51,701 nt of DNA from positions 1-51,701 of the forward strand of contig JANWIY010000125.1 of assembly GCA_025449645.1 (NCBI GenBank), in the 5' to 3' direction. Below are positions 26,472 to 35,671 of the stretch, piece after piece. The notes beneath the pieces are model-generated. The model was not told where the DNA came from, ran no database searches, and worked only from the letters and a program-made list of their open reading frames with translations. The stretch's first letter is position 1, and every line of letters begins with the position of its first letter. The position numbers and the translations under genes were made by a program. The stretch is from Chitinophagaceae bacterium. GTDB taxonomy: Bacteria; Bacteroidota; Bacteroidia; Chitinophagales; Chitinophagaceae.

Positions 26472-27104
26472 CCGCACCTGCACAATATATTTTCCGCGGA
26501 ATGATTCTTCCGGGAGGAACTGATGGATCTCCCTGATTTTTGGCTTAGTTGCAGAATCCGCGATCTCGGCAGATAAATCGCCGCCTTTTAAACAGATCAG
26601 TCCGTTGGCATATGGCAATCCTGCTCCGGGTTCCTGCGGTTTTGTTTTAAGCAGCGGTTTAGACCATTTCCATAAATCTTTTAGTGGAGCGACTGCGCGG
26701 GAAACGGCCACATCAAATTTTCTTCCGGTGATTTCTTCTGCCCTGATCTGCTTTGTAGTCACATTTTTCAATCCCAGTGATTCCTTTACAGCCTCCACTA
26801 CCCTGAGTTTTTTGCCTATGCTATCAACCAGGTGAAATTGTACTTCGGGAAAATAAATGGCCAGCGGAATTCCCGGGAAGCCGCCGCCCGTCCCAATATC
26901 GATCACCTGGCTTCCGGCACGGAAATTAAAAACGGCCGCTATACTCAGCGAATGCAGCACGTGCTTATCATACAGGCTTCCAATATCCTTGCGTGAAATC
27001 ACATTTATTTGTGCATTCCAATGACCATAAAGTGCTTGCAGCGCAGCGAACTGTTCCAGTTGCAACTTTGTAAAGTCAGCAAAATAACGGGTGACTATCT
27101 CCAT
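26463..27104 (-). CDS. rsmG: 16S rRNA (guanine(527)-N7)-methyltransferase
   Basis: A 213-residue SAM-dependent methyltransferase modifying G527 of 16S rRNA. The SAM motif VIDIGTGGGFPGIPLAIYFP is typical of RsmG, preceded by WNAQINVISRKDIGSLYDKHVLHSL and followed by the SRAVAPL motif. The open frame extends upstream to 27179, but that lies inside the glycosyltransferase gene; the ATG at 27104 gives the normal N terminus and a 10-bp overlap with the glycosyltransferase stop. Loss of RsmG is known to give low-level streptomycin resistance. Its 3' end is inside array g. Confidence 0.94.
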   Translation of the reverse strand: MEIVTRYFADFTKLQLEQFAALQALYGHWNAQINVISRKDIGSLYDKHVLHSLSIAAVFNFRAGSQVIDIGTGGGFPGIPLAIYFPEVQFHLVDSIGKKLRVVEAVKESLGLKNVTTKQIRAEEITGRKFDVAVSRAVAPLKDLWKWSKPLLKTKPQEPGAGLPYANGLICLKGGDLSAEIADSATKPKIREIHQFLPEESFRGKYIVQVRMN

Positions 27105-28228
27105 TCCATGCGTGGCTTCTTCCATAATGAAGGTGCAAAAATGAGATAATATGCGATCATCCAGATATCCAGCAACCACCAGAAAGGGAAGAGATCAAGC
27201 TCGTTCAGCTTTTTCATGGCTTTGAAAAAAACAAGTCCCTGAATCAGGAAACGCAGCCCAAATACGGAAAGGGTCCAGGTCCATGGTGAATAAATGAGAC
27301 TGATGATGAATGCGGGATAAAATAGAAAATGAGTAACTGAATATATTCCGAGCATCCATTGTTGTTTGCCCCGGTAAAATTTTCCGGTGCTATGATGCCG
27401 GCTTTTTTGTTTGACCCATTCACGGAATGTCTTTTTGGGTTCGGACAAAGTAAAAGCTTCCGGATCAACAACGATCCGTGTATTCCTGCCATTAGCCACC
27501 TGGTTGATGAAGAGATCATCATCTCCTCCCGGCAAATGATTCACCGAGGAAAATCCTTTATTCTTAAAAAACAATTCTTTTTTATATGAAAGATTTCTTC
27601 CTACGCCCATATAGGGCTGACCCGCAAGCGCATACGATAAATACTGCAATGCGGAGTGAAAAGTCTCAAACCGGATGAGCTTATTGAGCAGGCCGGCCCG
27701 CTTCTGATAAGGGCTATAACCCAGCACCACCTGAATGCCGTCTTCATATCCGTCCTGCATTTTTTCAATCCAAAATTCACTGGCTGGGACGCAATCCGTG
27801 TCTGTAAGCAGCACTACTTCATGCTTTGCTTCCTTGATGCCCATGCTGAGCGGATATTTCTTGCCGGGAATTCCCTTTGCCTCGTACTCCAGGTTTACAA
27901 TATGCAATCCCTTAAAGGTTTTTTTGAATTCTTCAAGCAGATAGCGGGTATCGTCCTGGCTGTTGTGATTAACGACGATCACTTCATGGGTGCTTGGATA
28001 TGTTTGCACCAGGGCCCCTGGAAGATTTGCGGCGAGGTTGGGCGCTTCATCACGCGCACAGATTATTACACTCACGGGATGGTGCTGGGATTTTTCTTTC
28101 GAAGTCTTGCGGAAGAACGCGAGCCTCTGGAAAAACCATAAATAGTAGAAAACCTGAGCGGCGGTGATTACACAGAAAATCACAAACCAGATCTCACTCC
28201 ACGATAAATAAGGCGGAAGCTTATGCAT
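27095..28228 (-). CDS. Membrane glycosyltransferase, family 2
   Basis: A 377-residue GT-A fold glycosyltransferase anchored by an N-terminal helix (about 10-32) and two or three C-terminal helices (about 290-365). Catalytic motifs: VSVIICARDEAPNLAANL near 48, the DxD-like LLTDTDCVPAS near 140, and GGDDDLFINQVA near 238 (ED/QxxRW region replaced by the QKSRHHSTGKFY stretch). It probably transfers a sugar to a lipid or polymer at the inner membrane; donor and acceptor are unknown. It overlaps rsmG by 10 bp and so probably is co-transcribed with it. Confidence 0.88.
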   Translation of the reverse strand: MHKLPPYLSWSEIWFVIFCVITAAQVFYYLWFFQRLAFFRKTSKEKSQHHPVSVIICARDEAPNLAANLPGALVQTYPSTHEVIVVNHNSQDDTRYLLEEFKKTFKGLHIVNLEYEAKGIPGKKYPLSMGIKEAKHEVVLLTDTDCVPASEFWIEKMQDGYEDGIQVVLGYSPYQKRAGLLNKLIRFETFHSALQYLSYALAGQPYMGVGRNLSYKKELFFKNKGFSSVNHLPGGDDDLFINQVANGRNTRIVVDPEAFTLSEPKKTFREWVKQKSRHHSTGKFYRGKQQWMLGIYSVTHFLFYPAFIISLIYSPWTWTLSVFGLRFLIQGLVFFKAMKKLNELDLFPFWWLLDIWMIAYYLIFAPSLWKKPRMEWR

Positions 28229-28286
28229 TCAAGGCTACAGTTAGTTGGGGATGGTAAATTTATGTAATAATACGGTTTCCTTGCGG

Positions 28287-28377
28287 TTAATAGTTGATGG
28301 TTGATAGCTGATTGTTGATGGAATTTAGTGGAAAATTCCCGATCGAGATCCGTCAACCATCAACCATCAACCATAAC
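28287..28377. repeat. Heptad hairpin array h with 28-nt loop (glycosyltransferase / tgt, divergent)
   Basis: Five 7-bp TTGATGG-like units on the left (28287-28321), four on the right (28350-28377), and a loop of exactly 28 nt. The right arm ends about 17 bp before the tgt start, so it lies where the promoters of two divergent genes must be. Confidence 0.83.
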
Positions 28378-28393
28378 TTGCACCCTTTACAAT

Positions 28394-29533
28394 ATGTCCC
28401 AATTATCTTTTGAACTTATTGCACAAGACCCTCTTACCCAGGCCCGCGCGGGACTCATGCGAACAGATCACGGAGAAATTCTTACACCAGTTTTTATGCC
28501 GGTAGGAACTGCGGGCTGTGTGAAAGCGGTTACTTCCAGCCAACTGAAACGGGAAATACATGCCAGGATCATTCTGGGGAATACATATCATCTCTACCTC
28601 CGCCCAGGCACTTCCGTACTGGAAAATGCCGGAGGAATCCATAAGTTCATGAACTGGGAGGGGCCGGTTTTAACAGACAGCGGAGGGTACCAGGTTTTTT
28701 CTCTGTCCGGGACCAGGAAGATCACAGAAGAAGGCGTAGTTTTTAAATCCCATATTGACGGCTCGCCTCATTTGTTCACGCCGGAAAAAGTGATGGATAT
28801 TCAGCGTAGTATCGGCGGAGATATCATTATGGCATTCGATGAATGCACCGCTTTTGGTGCTGGATATGAATATGCTAAAACCTCCATGGAACTTACCCAT
28901 CGATGGCTGGACCGCTGCATTGGTCAGTTCGGGAACACAGCTGACAAATATGGATATACGCAAAATCTTTTTCCCATTGTTCAGGGTGGTGTTTTTGAGG
29001 ATCTGCGCAAACAATCCTGTGCGTTTGTTGCTTCCAGGGATGCTTTGGGAATTGCCATTGGAGGATTGAGTGTTGGAGAGCCGGATGAAGAATTGTACGG
29101 GATGACAGCCCTTTGCTGCGCCCATCTTCCCGCCAGGAAACCGCGTTACCTGATGGGTGTTGGAACTCCCTGGAACCTCCTGGAATGCATTGGACTTGGC
29201 GTGGATATGTTTGATTGCGTAATGCCTACGCGAAATGGCAGGAATGGAATGCTCTTCACTTCGAAAGGGATAATTAATATTGACAATAAAAAATGGGAGA
29301 ACGATTTTTCTCCAATCGACGATGATATAGAATGCAGCCTGAGCAACGAGTACAGCAAAGCTTATCTCCGGCACCTGATGAAAAGCAGGGAATTTACAGC
29401 ACTGACCATTGCAAGTGTACACAATCTTTCGTTCTATCTGCATCTTATAAGGCAGGCACGCGCGCACATACTGCTGGGAGATTTTGCAAGCTGGAAAAAT
29501 CAGCAAAAGGAAATATTGAAAGAGAGGCTTTGA
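28394..29533 (+). CDS. tgt: Queuine tRNA-ribosyltransferase (tRNA-guanine transglycosylase)
   Basis: A 379-residue TIM-barrel enzyme that swaps guanine-34 for preQ1 in GUN-anticodon tRNAs. Active-site motifs are intact: LTDSGGYQVFSL near 93 (general acid/base Asp), IVQGGVFEDLR near 201 and DCVMPTRNGRNG (nucleophile Asp) near 273. The zinc site is unusual: where the family has three closely spaced cysteines before a YSRAYLRHL-like helix, this protein has IECSLSNEYSKAYLRHL, keeping one of the three Cys plus the later His (SVHNLSFYL). This may be a Bacteroidota trait. I start at the ATG giving MSQLSFELIA; the longer frame begins in array h. Confidence 0.94.
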   Translation: MSQLSFELIAQDPLTQARAGLMRTDHGEILTPVFMPVGTAGCVKAVTSSQLKREIHARIILGNTYHLYLRPGTSVLENAGGIHKFMNWEGPVLTDSGGYQVFSLSGTRKITEEGVVFKSHIDGSPHLFTPEKVMDIQRSIGGDIIMAFDECTAFGAGYEYAKTSMELTHRWLDRCIGQFGNTADKYGYTQNLFPIVQGGVFEDLRKQSCAFVASRDALGIAIGGLSVGEPDEELYGMTALCCAHLPARKPRYLMGVGTPWNLLECIGLGVDMFDCVMPTRNGRNGMLFTSKGIINIDNKKWENDFSPIDDDIECSLSNEYSKAYLRHLMKSREFTALTIASVHNLSFYLHLIRQARAHILLGDFASWKNQQKEILKERL

Positions 29534-31483
29534 TTAGTTCGCTTTCCAAACATTATTGTCCTCGTCGCTGTCCGGTAGATTTCCATCCGGATCAATGGTA
29601 ACCTTTTCTATCTTCCTGGTTGAAGGATAATAAAATTTCCAGACGGGTCCGCGTTGCCAGATTTCAACCGGAAATTTTACGCGACTCGTTTTGCCATTGA
29701 TCTCTTTTATTTCGACAGTTGCCGGCATGGGGAGCTGTTCGAGATTTTCAATGGTAATAAAAGCACCGTTCGCAGGATTGGATTCCTGGTATTCCACATT
29801 TGTTACGGCCTGATCTACTTTCCAATTATTGAAAAACCATCCCCTCCAGAACCAGTCAAGGGTTTCTCCGCTATAATTTTCAATGGCATGAAAGAAATCC
29901 CATGGGGTCGGATGTTTATATGCCCAGCTCTTGATATAAAATCGAAATGCGGCGTCGAACCTTTCCTCTCCCAAAACCTGTTCCCTCAGAATCTGCAACC
30001 CGATCGCAGGTTTTTCATATGCATTTGCAGCCAGATAGCGCGGGTTGGTCACTTCCGGGATAGTCATGATACTTTCTGAACCGGGTTGAAAAAAGCGTTC
30101 CGAAAGCGACCTGATCCGGGGGGACTCATAAAATTCGCCGTGATTGAAATACTTGTTCGCTACAGAATTGATGAATGTATTAAATCCTTCGTCCATCCAT
30201 GCATATTTTCTTTCATTACTTCCAACGATCATGGGAAACCAGGTATGGCCAAATTCATGATTGACCACGCTCCAAAGGTTTTTCCTTTGATCATATGCGC
30301 TGCAAAAAACTATTCCAGGATATTCCATCCCGCTAACGGACCCGGCCACGTCGACTGCGTTCGGATAAGGATAGGGTAACCATTTCTCGGAATAATGTTC
30401 AATGGCGCCCTTGGTAAATTCGGTGGAGCGTTTCCAACCGGAATCGAGCGCAGATTCAATGGGGTAAACCGACATAGCCAGGGATTTTTTGCCAGACGGC
30501 AAATTGATTCTGGCTGCATCCCATACAAAGGCTGAAGACGCCGCCCAGGCAGCATCCCTGGCGTTCCGGCAACGGAAATGCCAGTCCAGCCTCCCTTTTG
30601 GTGGTTTTGCAGCCCGGGCTTTCACGTCTTTTTCTGTCCGGATCATTACGGTTTTATCACTGTTCCTGGCCTCATCCAGTCTTTTCATTTCCCCTTCGCT
30701 CAGCACGTCTGAAGGATTCAGTAATTCCCCTGTTGCCACCACCAGTTCTTTTTCGGATGTATTAATGGTAAAATCGTAATTCCCATAATCAAGGTAGAAT
30801 TCTCCTGCACCCAGGTAGGGAAGGGTATTCCATCCCTGAACATTGTCATATACGCACATGCGTGGAAACCACTGTGCAATTTCATAGATCCAGCCGTAAT
30901 CAGTTTCCACCCTGCCCATACGGTCCGATCCTTTTTCAGGTATGCCGAAATTATATTCGATCCGGATCCTCAGGGAATCTCCGCGGGCATTCAGTGTATC
31001 GGGCAACAGGATCTGCATGCGGGTATCATAAACCTTATATTCAGCTATTTCTTCTCTTCCTCCATGCTCTATTCTAACCGATTGGATATGATATCCTCCG
31101 TCAAAGCCCAGATTCGCATAACGACCACCAGTGGGTGCTGTGGTGGCCTGTGCACGGGAATCCGGCTTATAAATATTCTGATCCAGTTGTAGCCATACAA
31201 AAGGCATTGGTTCAGGACTGTTGTTCTTATAGGTTATAGCTACGGTGGCTGTTATTTTTTGGCTTTCGTCATCCAGCCTTGCCTGAATAGAATAATCAGC
31301 CTCGTTCTGCCAGTATTTCGGGCCCGGAGTTCCTTCTGCAGTTCTTACTTCGTCACCGAAAGCAGGATAGAATATGGGGGCAAAAGCTTCATGCTGATCA
31401 TAGTTACCGGAATTCTGGGTAAAGCCGTATACTGAAACCAGGAGCATGCAACCAGTGGTCAAAATCCATCTCTTTGAAAGCAT
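29534..31483 (-). CDS. Secreted M1-family metallopeptidase, second copy
   Basis: A 649-residue gluzincin. A signal peptide (1-22, ending YGFTQ) precedes a beta-domain, then the catalytic domain with SGMEYPGIVFC near 375 (exopeptidase motif), zinc motif NHEFGHTWFP (HExxH) near 402 and the third ligand Glu in YAWMDEGFNTF. The C-terminal third forms the usual TPR-free domain of short M1 enzymes, ending PDGNLPDSDEDNNVW. It shares architecture with the peptidase at 22168-24045. It is convergent with tgt; the two stops abut with no spacer. Confidence 0.92.
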   Translation of the reverse strand: MLSKRWILTTGCMLLVSVYGFTQNSGNYDQHEAFAPIFYPAFGDEVRTAEGTPGPKYWQNEADYSIQARLDDESQKITATVAITYKNNSPEPMPFVWLQLDQNIYKPDSRAQATTAPTGGRYANLGFDGGYHIQSVRIEHGGREEIAEYKVYDTRMQILLPDTLNARGDSLRIRIEYNFGIPEKGSDRMGRVETDYGWIYEIAQWFPRMCVYDNVQGWNTLPYLGAGEFYLDYGNYDFTINTSEKELVVATGELLNPSDVLSEGEMKRLDEARNSDKTVMIRTEKDVKARAAKPPKGRLDWHFRCRNARDAAWAASSAFVWDAARINLPSGKKSLAMSVYPIESALDSGWKRSTEFTKGAIEHYSEKWLPYPYPNAVDVAGSVSGMEYPGIVFCSAYDQRKNLWSVVNHEFGHTWFPMIVGSNERKYAWMDEGFNTFINSVANKYFNHGEFYESPRIRSLSERFFQPGSESIMTIPEVTNPRYLAANAYEKPAIGLQILREQVLGEERFDAAFRFYIKSWAYKHPTPWDFFHAIENYSGETLDWFWRGWFFNNWKVDQAVTNVEYQESNPANGAFITIENLEQLPMPATVEIKEINGKTSRVKFPVEIWQRGPVWKFYYPSTRKIEKVTIDPDGNLPDSDEDNNVWKAN

Positions 31484-31594
31484 TTTCTTCTTTTATGCCG
31501 GCGAAGGTATATTTTTCAGGGTTTTTTCCCCTGATGATTGTGACAGGTGGTTTAGGATTTAACAGCCGGATTCAATTCCCAGACCGCATTGCAG

Positions 31595-31602
31595 TACTTT
31601 TG
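31595..31602 (+). promoter_or_regulatory. Bacteroidota -7 element upstream of lptG
   Basis: TACTTTTG is a perfect -7 box that ends 14 bp before the ATG. No clear TTTG lies at the -33 distance. Confidence 0.38.
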
Positions 31603-31616
31603 CAGCTGTTTGTAAC

Positions 31617-32708
31617 ATGAAAAAACTGGATTGGTATATACTGCGCAAATTCCTGAGCACATTTGTGTTTACGATACTCACGATCACGGTAATTGCCGTG
31701 GTGATAGACACCAGCGAGAAGGCCGATGATTTCGTGAAATCGGGCCTCAGCTCCTGGCAGATTGTCACCCATTATTTTATCGGTTTTGTTCCTTTTATCA
31801 TGGCCATGATCTTTCCGCTCATGGTTTTTATTGCCTGCATATATTTCAGCTCCAAAATGGCAGGGCAGTCCGAGTTCATTGCAATTCTGGCCGGGGGTAT
31901 CCGGTATCCCAGGATGCTCAGGCCTTATATTGTCGGAGCGGTGCTGCTCGGAGTGATATATTGGTACGCCAGCCAGTTCTGGGTTCCAAAAGCTGAAGAG
32001 ATAAGGACCAACTTTCAGGCTACTTATATTGACCGGAACAGCTCCTATAACGGAGATCCATACCGCACCAATAATTTTTATCTGCGGGTGAATTCCTATA
32101 CATATGTCGGTCTGAAATACTACGATACCGCACGCAAATCCGCAAGTAATTTTTTTCTCTTTAAGGTTAAGGACAACAAGATCTATTATAACCTCCGTGC
32201 GGAATTTGTGAAATGGGATACGGCTAAAAAAGAATGGCAGCTTACAGGCTGCGTGGAGCATACAAACGATGGATTGAAAGAAACCGCCCGCCTCATTCCC
32301 AAAATGTTTATCAACCTGAATGTTCGTCCTGAGGAAATGAGAAGGGATGAATACCTCAAAGACAAATTGACGACCCCGGAGTTAAAACGTTTCATTAAAA
32401 TGGAGGAAGTGCGGGGGAGTGAAGGGCTCAATACGTATAAGGAGGAAAGATATCACCGTGATGCTTCTCCTTTTTCCGTGATCATTCTAACGGTGATCGG
32501 CGCGGTGATTGCAACGCGTAAAGTGAGGGGAGGAAGCGGATTGCACCTCGCTATCGGACTGGTCATGGCCGCCGTTTTTGTGATCATGGACAAGTTCTCC
32601 GTGACCTTTGCAACAAAAGGAAATTTTTCTCCCATGCTTGCTGCCTGGGTGCCCAATATTATTTTTGCAGTCCTTGCTGTTTGGCTTTATTGGCGTGCGC
32701 CGAAGTAG
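31617..32708 (+). CDS. lptG: LptF/LptG family LPS export permease
   Basis: A 363-residue inner-membrane protein with six helices: an N-terminal set (about 12-32, 52-85, 98-120), a large periplasmic beta-jellyroll domain (about 125-275), and a C-terminal set (about 280-360). The N-terminal LDWYILRKFLSTFVFTI and the FPLMVFIACIYFSSKMAGQSEFIAILAGGI segment are typical of YjgP/YjgQ proteins. LptF and LptG with the LptB ATPase extract lipopolysaccharide from the inner membrane. I prefer LptG-like over LptF, with moderate confidence; only one such gene is here. Its TAG stop is immediately followed by array i. Confidence 0.88.
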   Translation: MKKLDWYILRKFLSTFVFTILTITVIAVVIDTSEKADDFVKSGLSSWQIVTHYFIGFVPFIMAMIFPLMVFIACIYFSSKMAGQSEFIAILAGGIRYPRMLRPYIVGAVLLGVIYWYASQFWVPKAEEIRTNFQATYIDRNSSYNGDPYRTNNFYLRVNSYTYVGLKYYDTARKSASNFFLFKVKDNKIYYNLRAEFVKWDTAKKEWQLTGCVEHTNDGLKETARLIPKMFINLNVRPEEMRRDEYLKDKLTTPELKRFIKMEEVRGSEGLNTYKEERYHRDASPFSVIILTVIGAVIATRKVRGGSGLHLAIGLVMAAVFVIMDKFSVTFATKGNFSPMLAAWVPNIIFAVLAVWLYWRAPK

Positions 32709-32709
32709 G

Positions 32710-32795
32710 TTGACCGTTGATAGTTGATTGTGTATGGACTTTATTTGGAAATCCGAACCTGATATCCATCAACCATCAACTATTAACCATCAACC
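32710..32795. repeat. Heptad hairpin array i with 28-nt loop (lptG/citrate synthase)
   Basis: Four 7-bp TTGATNG-like units (32710-32737) begin one base after the lptG stop. The right arm is four complementary units (32766-32793). The loop is exactly 28 nt and closely resembles the loop of array f, sharing ACTTTA at the left end and GATAT at the right. Confidence 0.85.
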
Positions 32796-32829
32796 TGTAC
32801 CCTGCTCTCCAAACTTTACCATCCATTCT

Positions 32830-32861
32830 TTTGTTCTAACAGCATTCATGAATTAACTTTA
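32830..32861 (+). promoter_or_regulatory. Citrate synthase promoter
   Basis: TTTG, 20 bp, then TAACTTTA: a full -33 box and a -7 box with one mismatch to TAnnTTTG. It is the best two-box promoter in the window. The -7 box ends 34 bp before the chosen ATG. Confidence 0.5.
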
Positions 32862-32895
32862 GCCATCTTATCCCGGAAAAATTTAATTGCCTGGT

Positions 32896-34218
32896 ATGAC
32901 CATCAAAGAAAAGTTTAAAATCAAGGCCGAGGGCCTCAGTGCAGAAATTAAGGATATCCTCAAAGAGCACGGATCAAAGAAAATCGGAGACACAACCCTT
33001 TCCCAGATCTATGCCGGCATGCGGGGAATGACCGGGCTGGTTACAGAAACCTCTTTACTGGATGCACAGGAAGGCATCCGGTTCCGCGGATATTCCATTC
33101 CCGAAATCCAGCAAAAACTTCCGAAAGCATCGGGCGGCAGCGAACCCCTGCCGGAAGGTTTGTTTTTCCTGATGCTGATAGGAGAGCTTCCGGACGAAAA
33201 AGATGTTCAGGAACTAACGGCCAATTGGCAACGCCGCAGTCATGTTCCAAATCATGTATTTGATGCTATCGAGGCCCTGCCGGTGGGGACCCATCCCATG
33301 ACACAATTTGTGATTGCCATTATGGCGCTTCAAACGGAAAGCCAGTTTGCAAAAAAATACGCAGAGGGCCTCAATAAAAAAGATTATTGGGATGCCATAT
33401 TCGATGATTCCATGAATCTGATTGCCCGGCTTCCGCGGGTTGCCGCCTATATCTATCGCAGAAAATATAAGCACGGCGACCATATTCAGCCTAACGGGTT
33501 ACTCGACTGGGCCGGGAATTTCGCCCACATGTTGGGATACCGCGACGATACTTTTCAGGAGCTGATGCGTTTGTATATGACCATACACGCAGATCATGAA
33601 GGAGGAAACGTCAGTGCACACACCACCCACCTGGTTGGTTCAGCGCTGAGTGATCCATACCTCTGCCTCGCCGCCGGCATGAATGGCCTCGCTGGCCCTT
33701 TGCACGGCCTTGCCAACCAGGAAGTGATCAAATGGATCCTGGAGATGCGCGATGAGCTGAAGACCGAACTGCCCAGCAAGGAGCAGATCGTGGAATATGT
33801 ACAGAAAACATTAAATGAAGGGAAAGTGGTTCCGGGTTACGGGCACGCTGTGCTTCGCAAGACCGATCCCCGCTTCGCGGCCCAGATGGAATTCGGGAAA
33901 AAACATCTGCCGGATGATCCGCTCGTAAAAACGGTCTGGAATATTTATGAGGCGGTCCCGCCCGTATTGCAGTCACTGGGGAAAATTAAAAACCCCTGGC
34001 CCAATGTGGATGCGCACAGCGGAGCACTCCTGGTTCATTTCGGACTTGTGGAATATGAATTTTACACCGTTCTTTTCGGAGTCAGCCGTTCCCTTGGTGT
34101 GCTCGCAAGCCTTTGCTGGGACAGGGCCCTGGGCTACCCGCTGGAAAGACCCAAGTCCGTCACCACAGATTCCGTCAAAGGCTGGATTGAAGGGAAGGCC
34201 GATATTTGGGGGGACTGA
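32896..34218 (+). CDS. gltA: Citrate synthase (mitochondrial type)
   Basis: A 440-residue enzyme joining acetyl-CoA and oxaloacetate. It is of the long eukaryotic-like type rather than the hexameric Gram-negative type. Catalytic residues are evident: His in HADHEGGNVSAHTTHLVGS (near 230), His in GYGHAVLRKTDPRF (near 316) and Asp in NVDAHSGALL (near 370). A frame open from a TTG three codons upstream exists; the ATG giving MTIKEKFKIKAEG is more likely. It is a single gene with its own promoter, and a hairpin array follows its stop by about ten bases. Confidence 0.95.
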   Translation: MTIKEKFKIKAEGLSAEIKDILKEHGSKKIGDTTLSQIYAGMRGMTGLVTETSLLDAQEGIRFRGYSIPEIQQKLPKASGGSEPLPEGLFFLMLIGELPDEKDVQELTANWQRRSHVPNHVFDAIEALPVGTHPMTQFVIAIMALQTESQFAKKYAEGLNKKDYWDAIFDDSMNLIARLPRVAAYIYRRKYKHGDHIQPNGLLDWAGNFAHMLGYRDDTFQELMRLYMTIHADHEGGNVSAHTTHLVGSALSDPYLCLAAGMNGLAGPLHGLANQEVIKWILEMRDELKTELPSKEQIVEYVQKTLNEGKVVPGYGHAVLRKTDPRFAAQMEFGKKHLPDDPLVKTVWNIYEAVPPVLQSLGKIKNPWPNVDAHSGALLVHFGLVEYEFYTVLFGVSRSLGVLASLCWDRALGYPLERPKSVTTDSVKGWIEGKADIWGD

Positions 34219-34228
34219 GGGAATGTGG

Positions 34229-34416
34229 TAATTTGAAAATGTGCTAATTTGAAAATCTTCTAATGTGAGAATGAGCAAGAAAAAACTGAAACAGTACAAA
34301 AAGAGAAATCCATTATTTGGAAAGATTTATTTGACTCAGCCATTTTTTACATAAGCTCATTTTCCCCCCTGCATTTTCACATGAGCACATTTTCAAATTG
34401 GCACATTAACCCATTA
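34229..34416. repeat. Octad hairpin array j (citrate synthase / metZ, convergent)
   Basis: Left arm: six 8-bp units alternating TAATTTGA-like and AAATGTGC-like (34229-34276), in effect a 16-bp period. Right arm: six inverse units (34369-34416), the outermost carrying the metZ TAA stop. The loop is about 90 bp. Confidence 0.8.
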
Positions 34417-35580
34417 GCCCTCCATTGCCTGCAATATATCTGCGAGAATATCCTCCCTGTGTTCCAGTCCCACGGAAATGCGTATAAGCCCGGGCGTTAT
34501 ATTTACTTCCATTCTTTCCTGTTCACTTAATTTTCCGTGCGTTGTGCTTGCCGGATGAGAGGCGATGCTGCGTGTGTCTCCAAGGTTGGCTGTACGGGAA
34601 ATCATTTTCAGGCTGTCGAGAAATTTTCTTCCGCTTTCCAGCCCTCCTTTTAATTCAAAACACAAAAGGCCACCGCCATTTTGCATTTGCTTTTTAGCTA
34701 TGGCGTATTGTGGATGGGTTGTCAGAACAGGATACTTAAGCCAGCTGATGGCCTTGTTATGCTCGAGCTGCTGAGCCAGATAATAGGCATTGGACGCGTG
34801 GCGCTCCATACGCACTTCCAGTGTTTCCAGACTTCTGCTGAGTACCCAGGCGTTAAAAGGGGAAAGGGCGGGACCTGTACTTCGGCAGAATAGGTAAATA
34901 TCATGGATGAGTTTTTTGTTTCCCAGCACGATGCCGCCCAGTACACGACCCTGGCCGTCAAGCCATTTTGTTGCAGAATGGATCACCAGATCGGCTCCGA
35001 ACCGGCCGGGACCCTGACCGATCGGCGTGGCAAAACAATTGTCCACGCAAAAGATCAGGTTATGCTTTTTTGCGAGTCTTCCAGCCGCCTCCAGATCAAT
35101 GATGTCCAATCCCGGATTGGTTGGAGTTTCTACAAAAATCATTTTCGTATTGGGCCGGATGGCATTTTCCCAACCCCTCATGTCCTCTGCAGATACATAA
35201 CTGTGTTCGATTCCGTATCCGGGCAGAATTTTCGTGATCACACTGTGCGTGCTTCCGAAAACGGCCCTGCAGGACAAGAGATGATCTCCCTGCTTTAAAA
35301 AAGTCAGAAAAGAGGCAAATACCGCACTCATCCCCGAGGCGCTGGCAAATCCGGCTTCCATTTCTTCCAGAACGCACATCCGGTCAGTGAATTCCTGAAC
35401 GCTGGGATTGGAAAAACGACTGTAAATATTATCGTCATTCTCGTCTGCAAATGCGGCGCGCATTTCTTCTGCATTGTCAAAACAAAAACTGCTGGTGAGA
35501 AATAAAGGAGATGAATGCTCCATTTCTTCCGTTTGCTTTACCCTGGTTCTGATCATTTGGGTAATAGGATGTACATGCAT
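34414..35580 (-). CDS. metZ: O-acylhomoserine sulfhydrylase (MetZ-type, PLP-dependent)
   Basis: A 388-residue PLP enzyme of the cystathionine gamma-synthase family. YSRFSNPSVQEF near residue 50, the PLP aspartate region NLIFCVDNCFATPIGQGPG near 180, and the Schiff-base lysine in HSATKWLDGQGRVLGG near 207 are present; SATKYLDGQGR-type sequences are usual in O-succinyl/acetylhomoserine sulfhydrylases. With metX divergent at 36259 it probably makes homocysteine directly from acylhomoserine and sulfide. A methionine gamma-lyase or cystathionine enzyme is a less likely alternative. The open frame extends to 35763 but would overlap the OsmC gene; MHVHPITQ at 35580 is the natural start. Confidence 0.86.
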   Translation of the reverse strand: MHVHPITQMIRTRVKQTEEMEHSSPLFLTSSFCFDNAEEMRAAFADENDDNIYSRFSNPSVQEFTDRMCVLEEMEAGFASASGMSAVFASFLTFLKQGDHLLSCRAVFGSTHSVITKILPGYGIEHSYVSAEDMRGWENAIRPNTKMIFVETPTNPGLDIIDLEAAGRLAKKHNLIFCVDNCFATPIGQGPGRFGADLVIHSATKWLDGQGRVLGGIVLGNKKLIHDIYLFCRSTGPALSPFNAWVLSRSLETLEVRMERHASNAYYLAQQLEHNKAISWLKYPVLTTHPQYAIAKKQMQNGGGLLCFELKGGLESGRKFLDSLKMISRTANLGDTRSIASHPASTTHGKLSEQERMEVNITPGLIRISVGLEHREDILADILQAMEG

Positions 35581-35671
35581 GCTTAGGTTTTTTGTAAATG
35601 ATTTTATTTGGCTGCCGGGTATTGCAGCTGGTGATCGACCAGGCCGCATCCCGAAGGGGAAAGAGGGTATT

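Noticed and set aside
28670-29506. 278-residue minus-strand frame opposite tgt
   Set aside because: It is long but covers the tgt coding sequence, with no recognisable domain; composition is typical of an antisense shadow.
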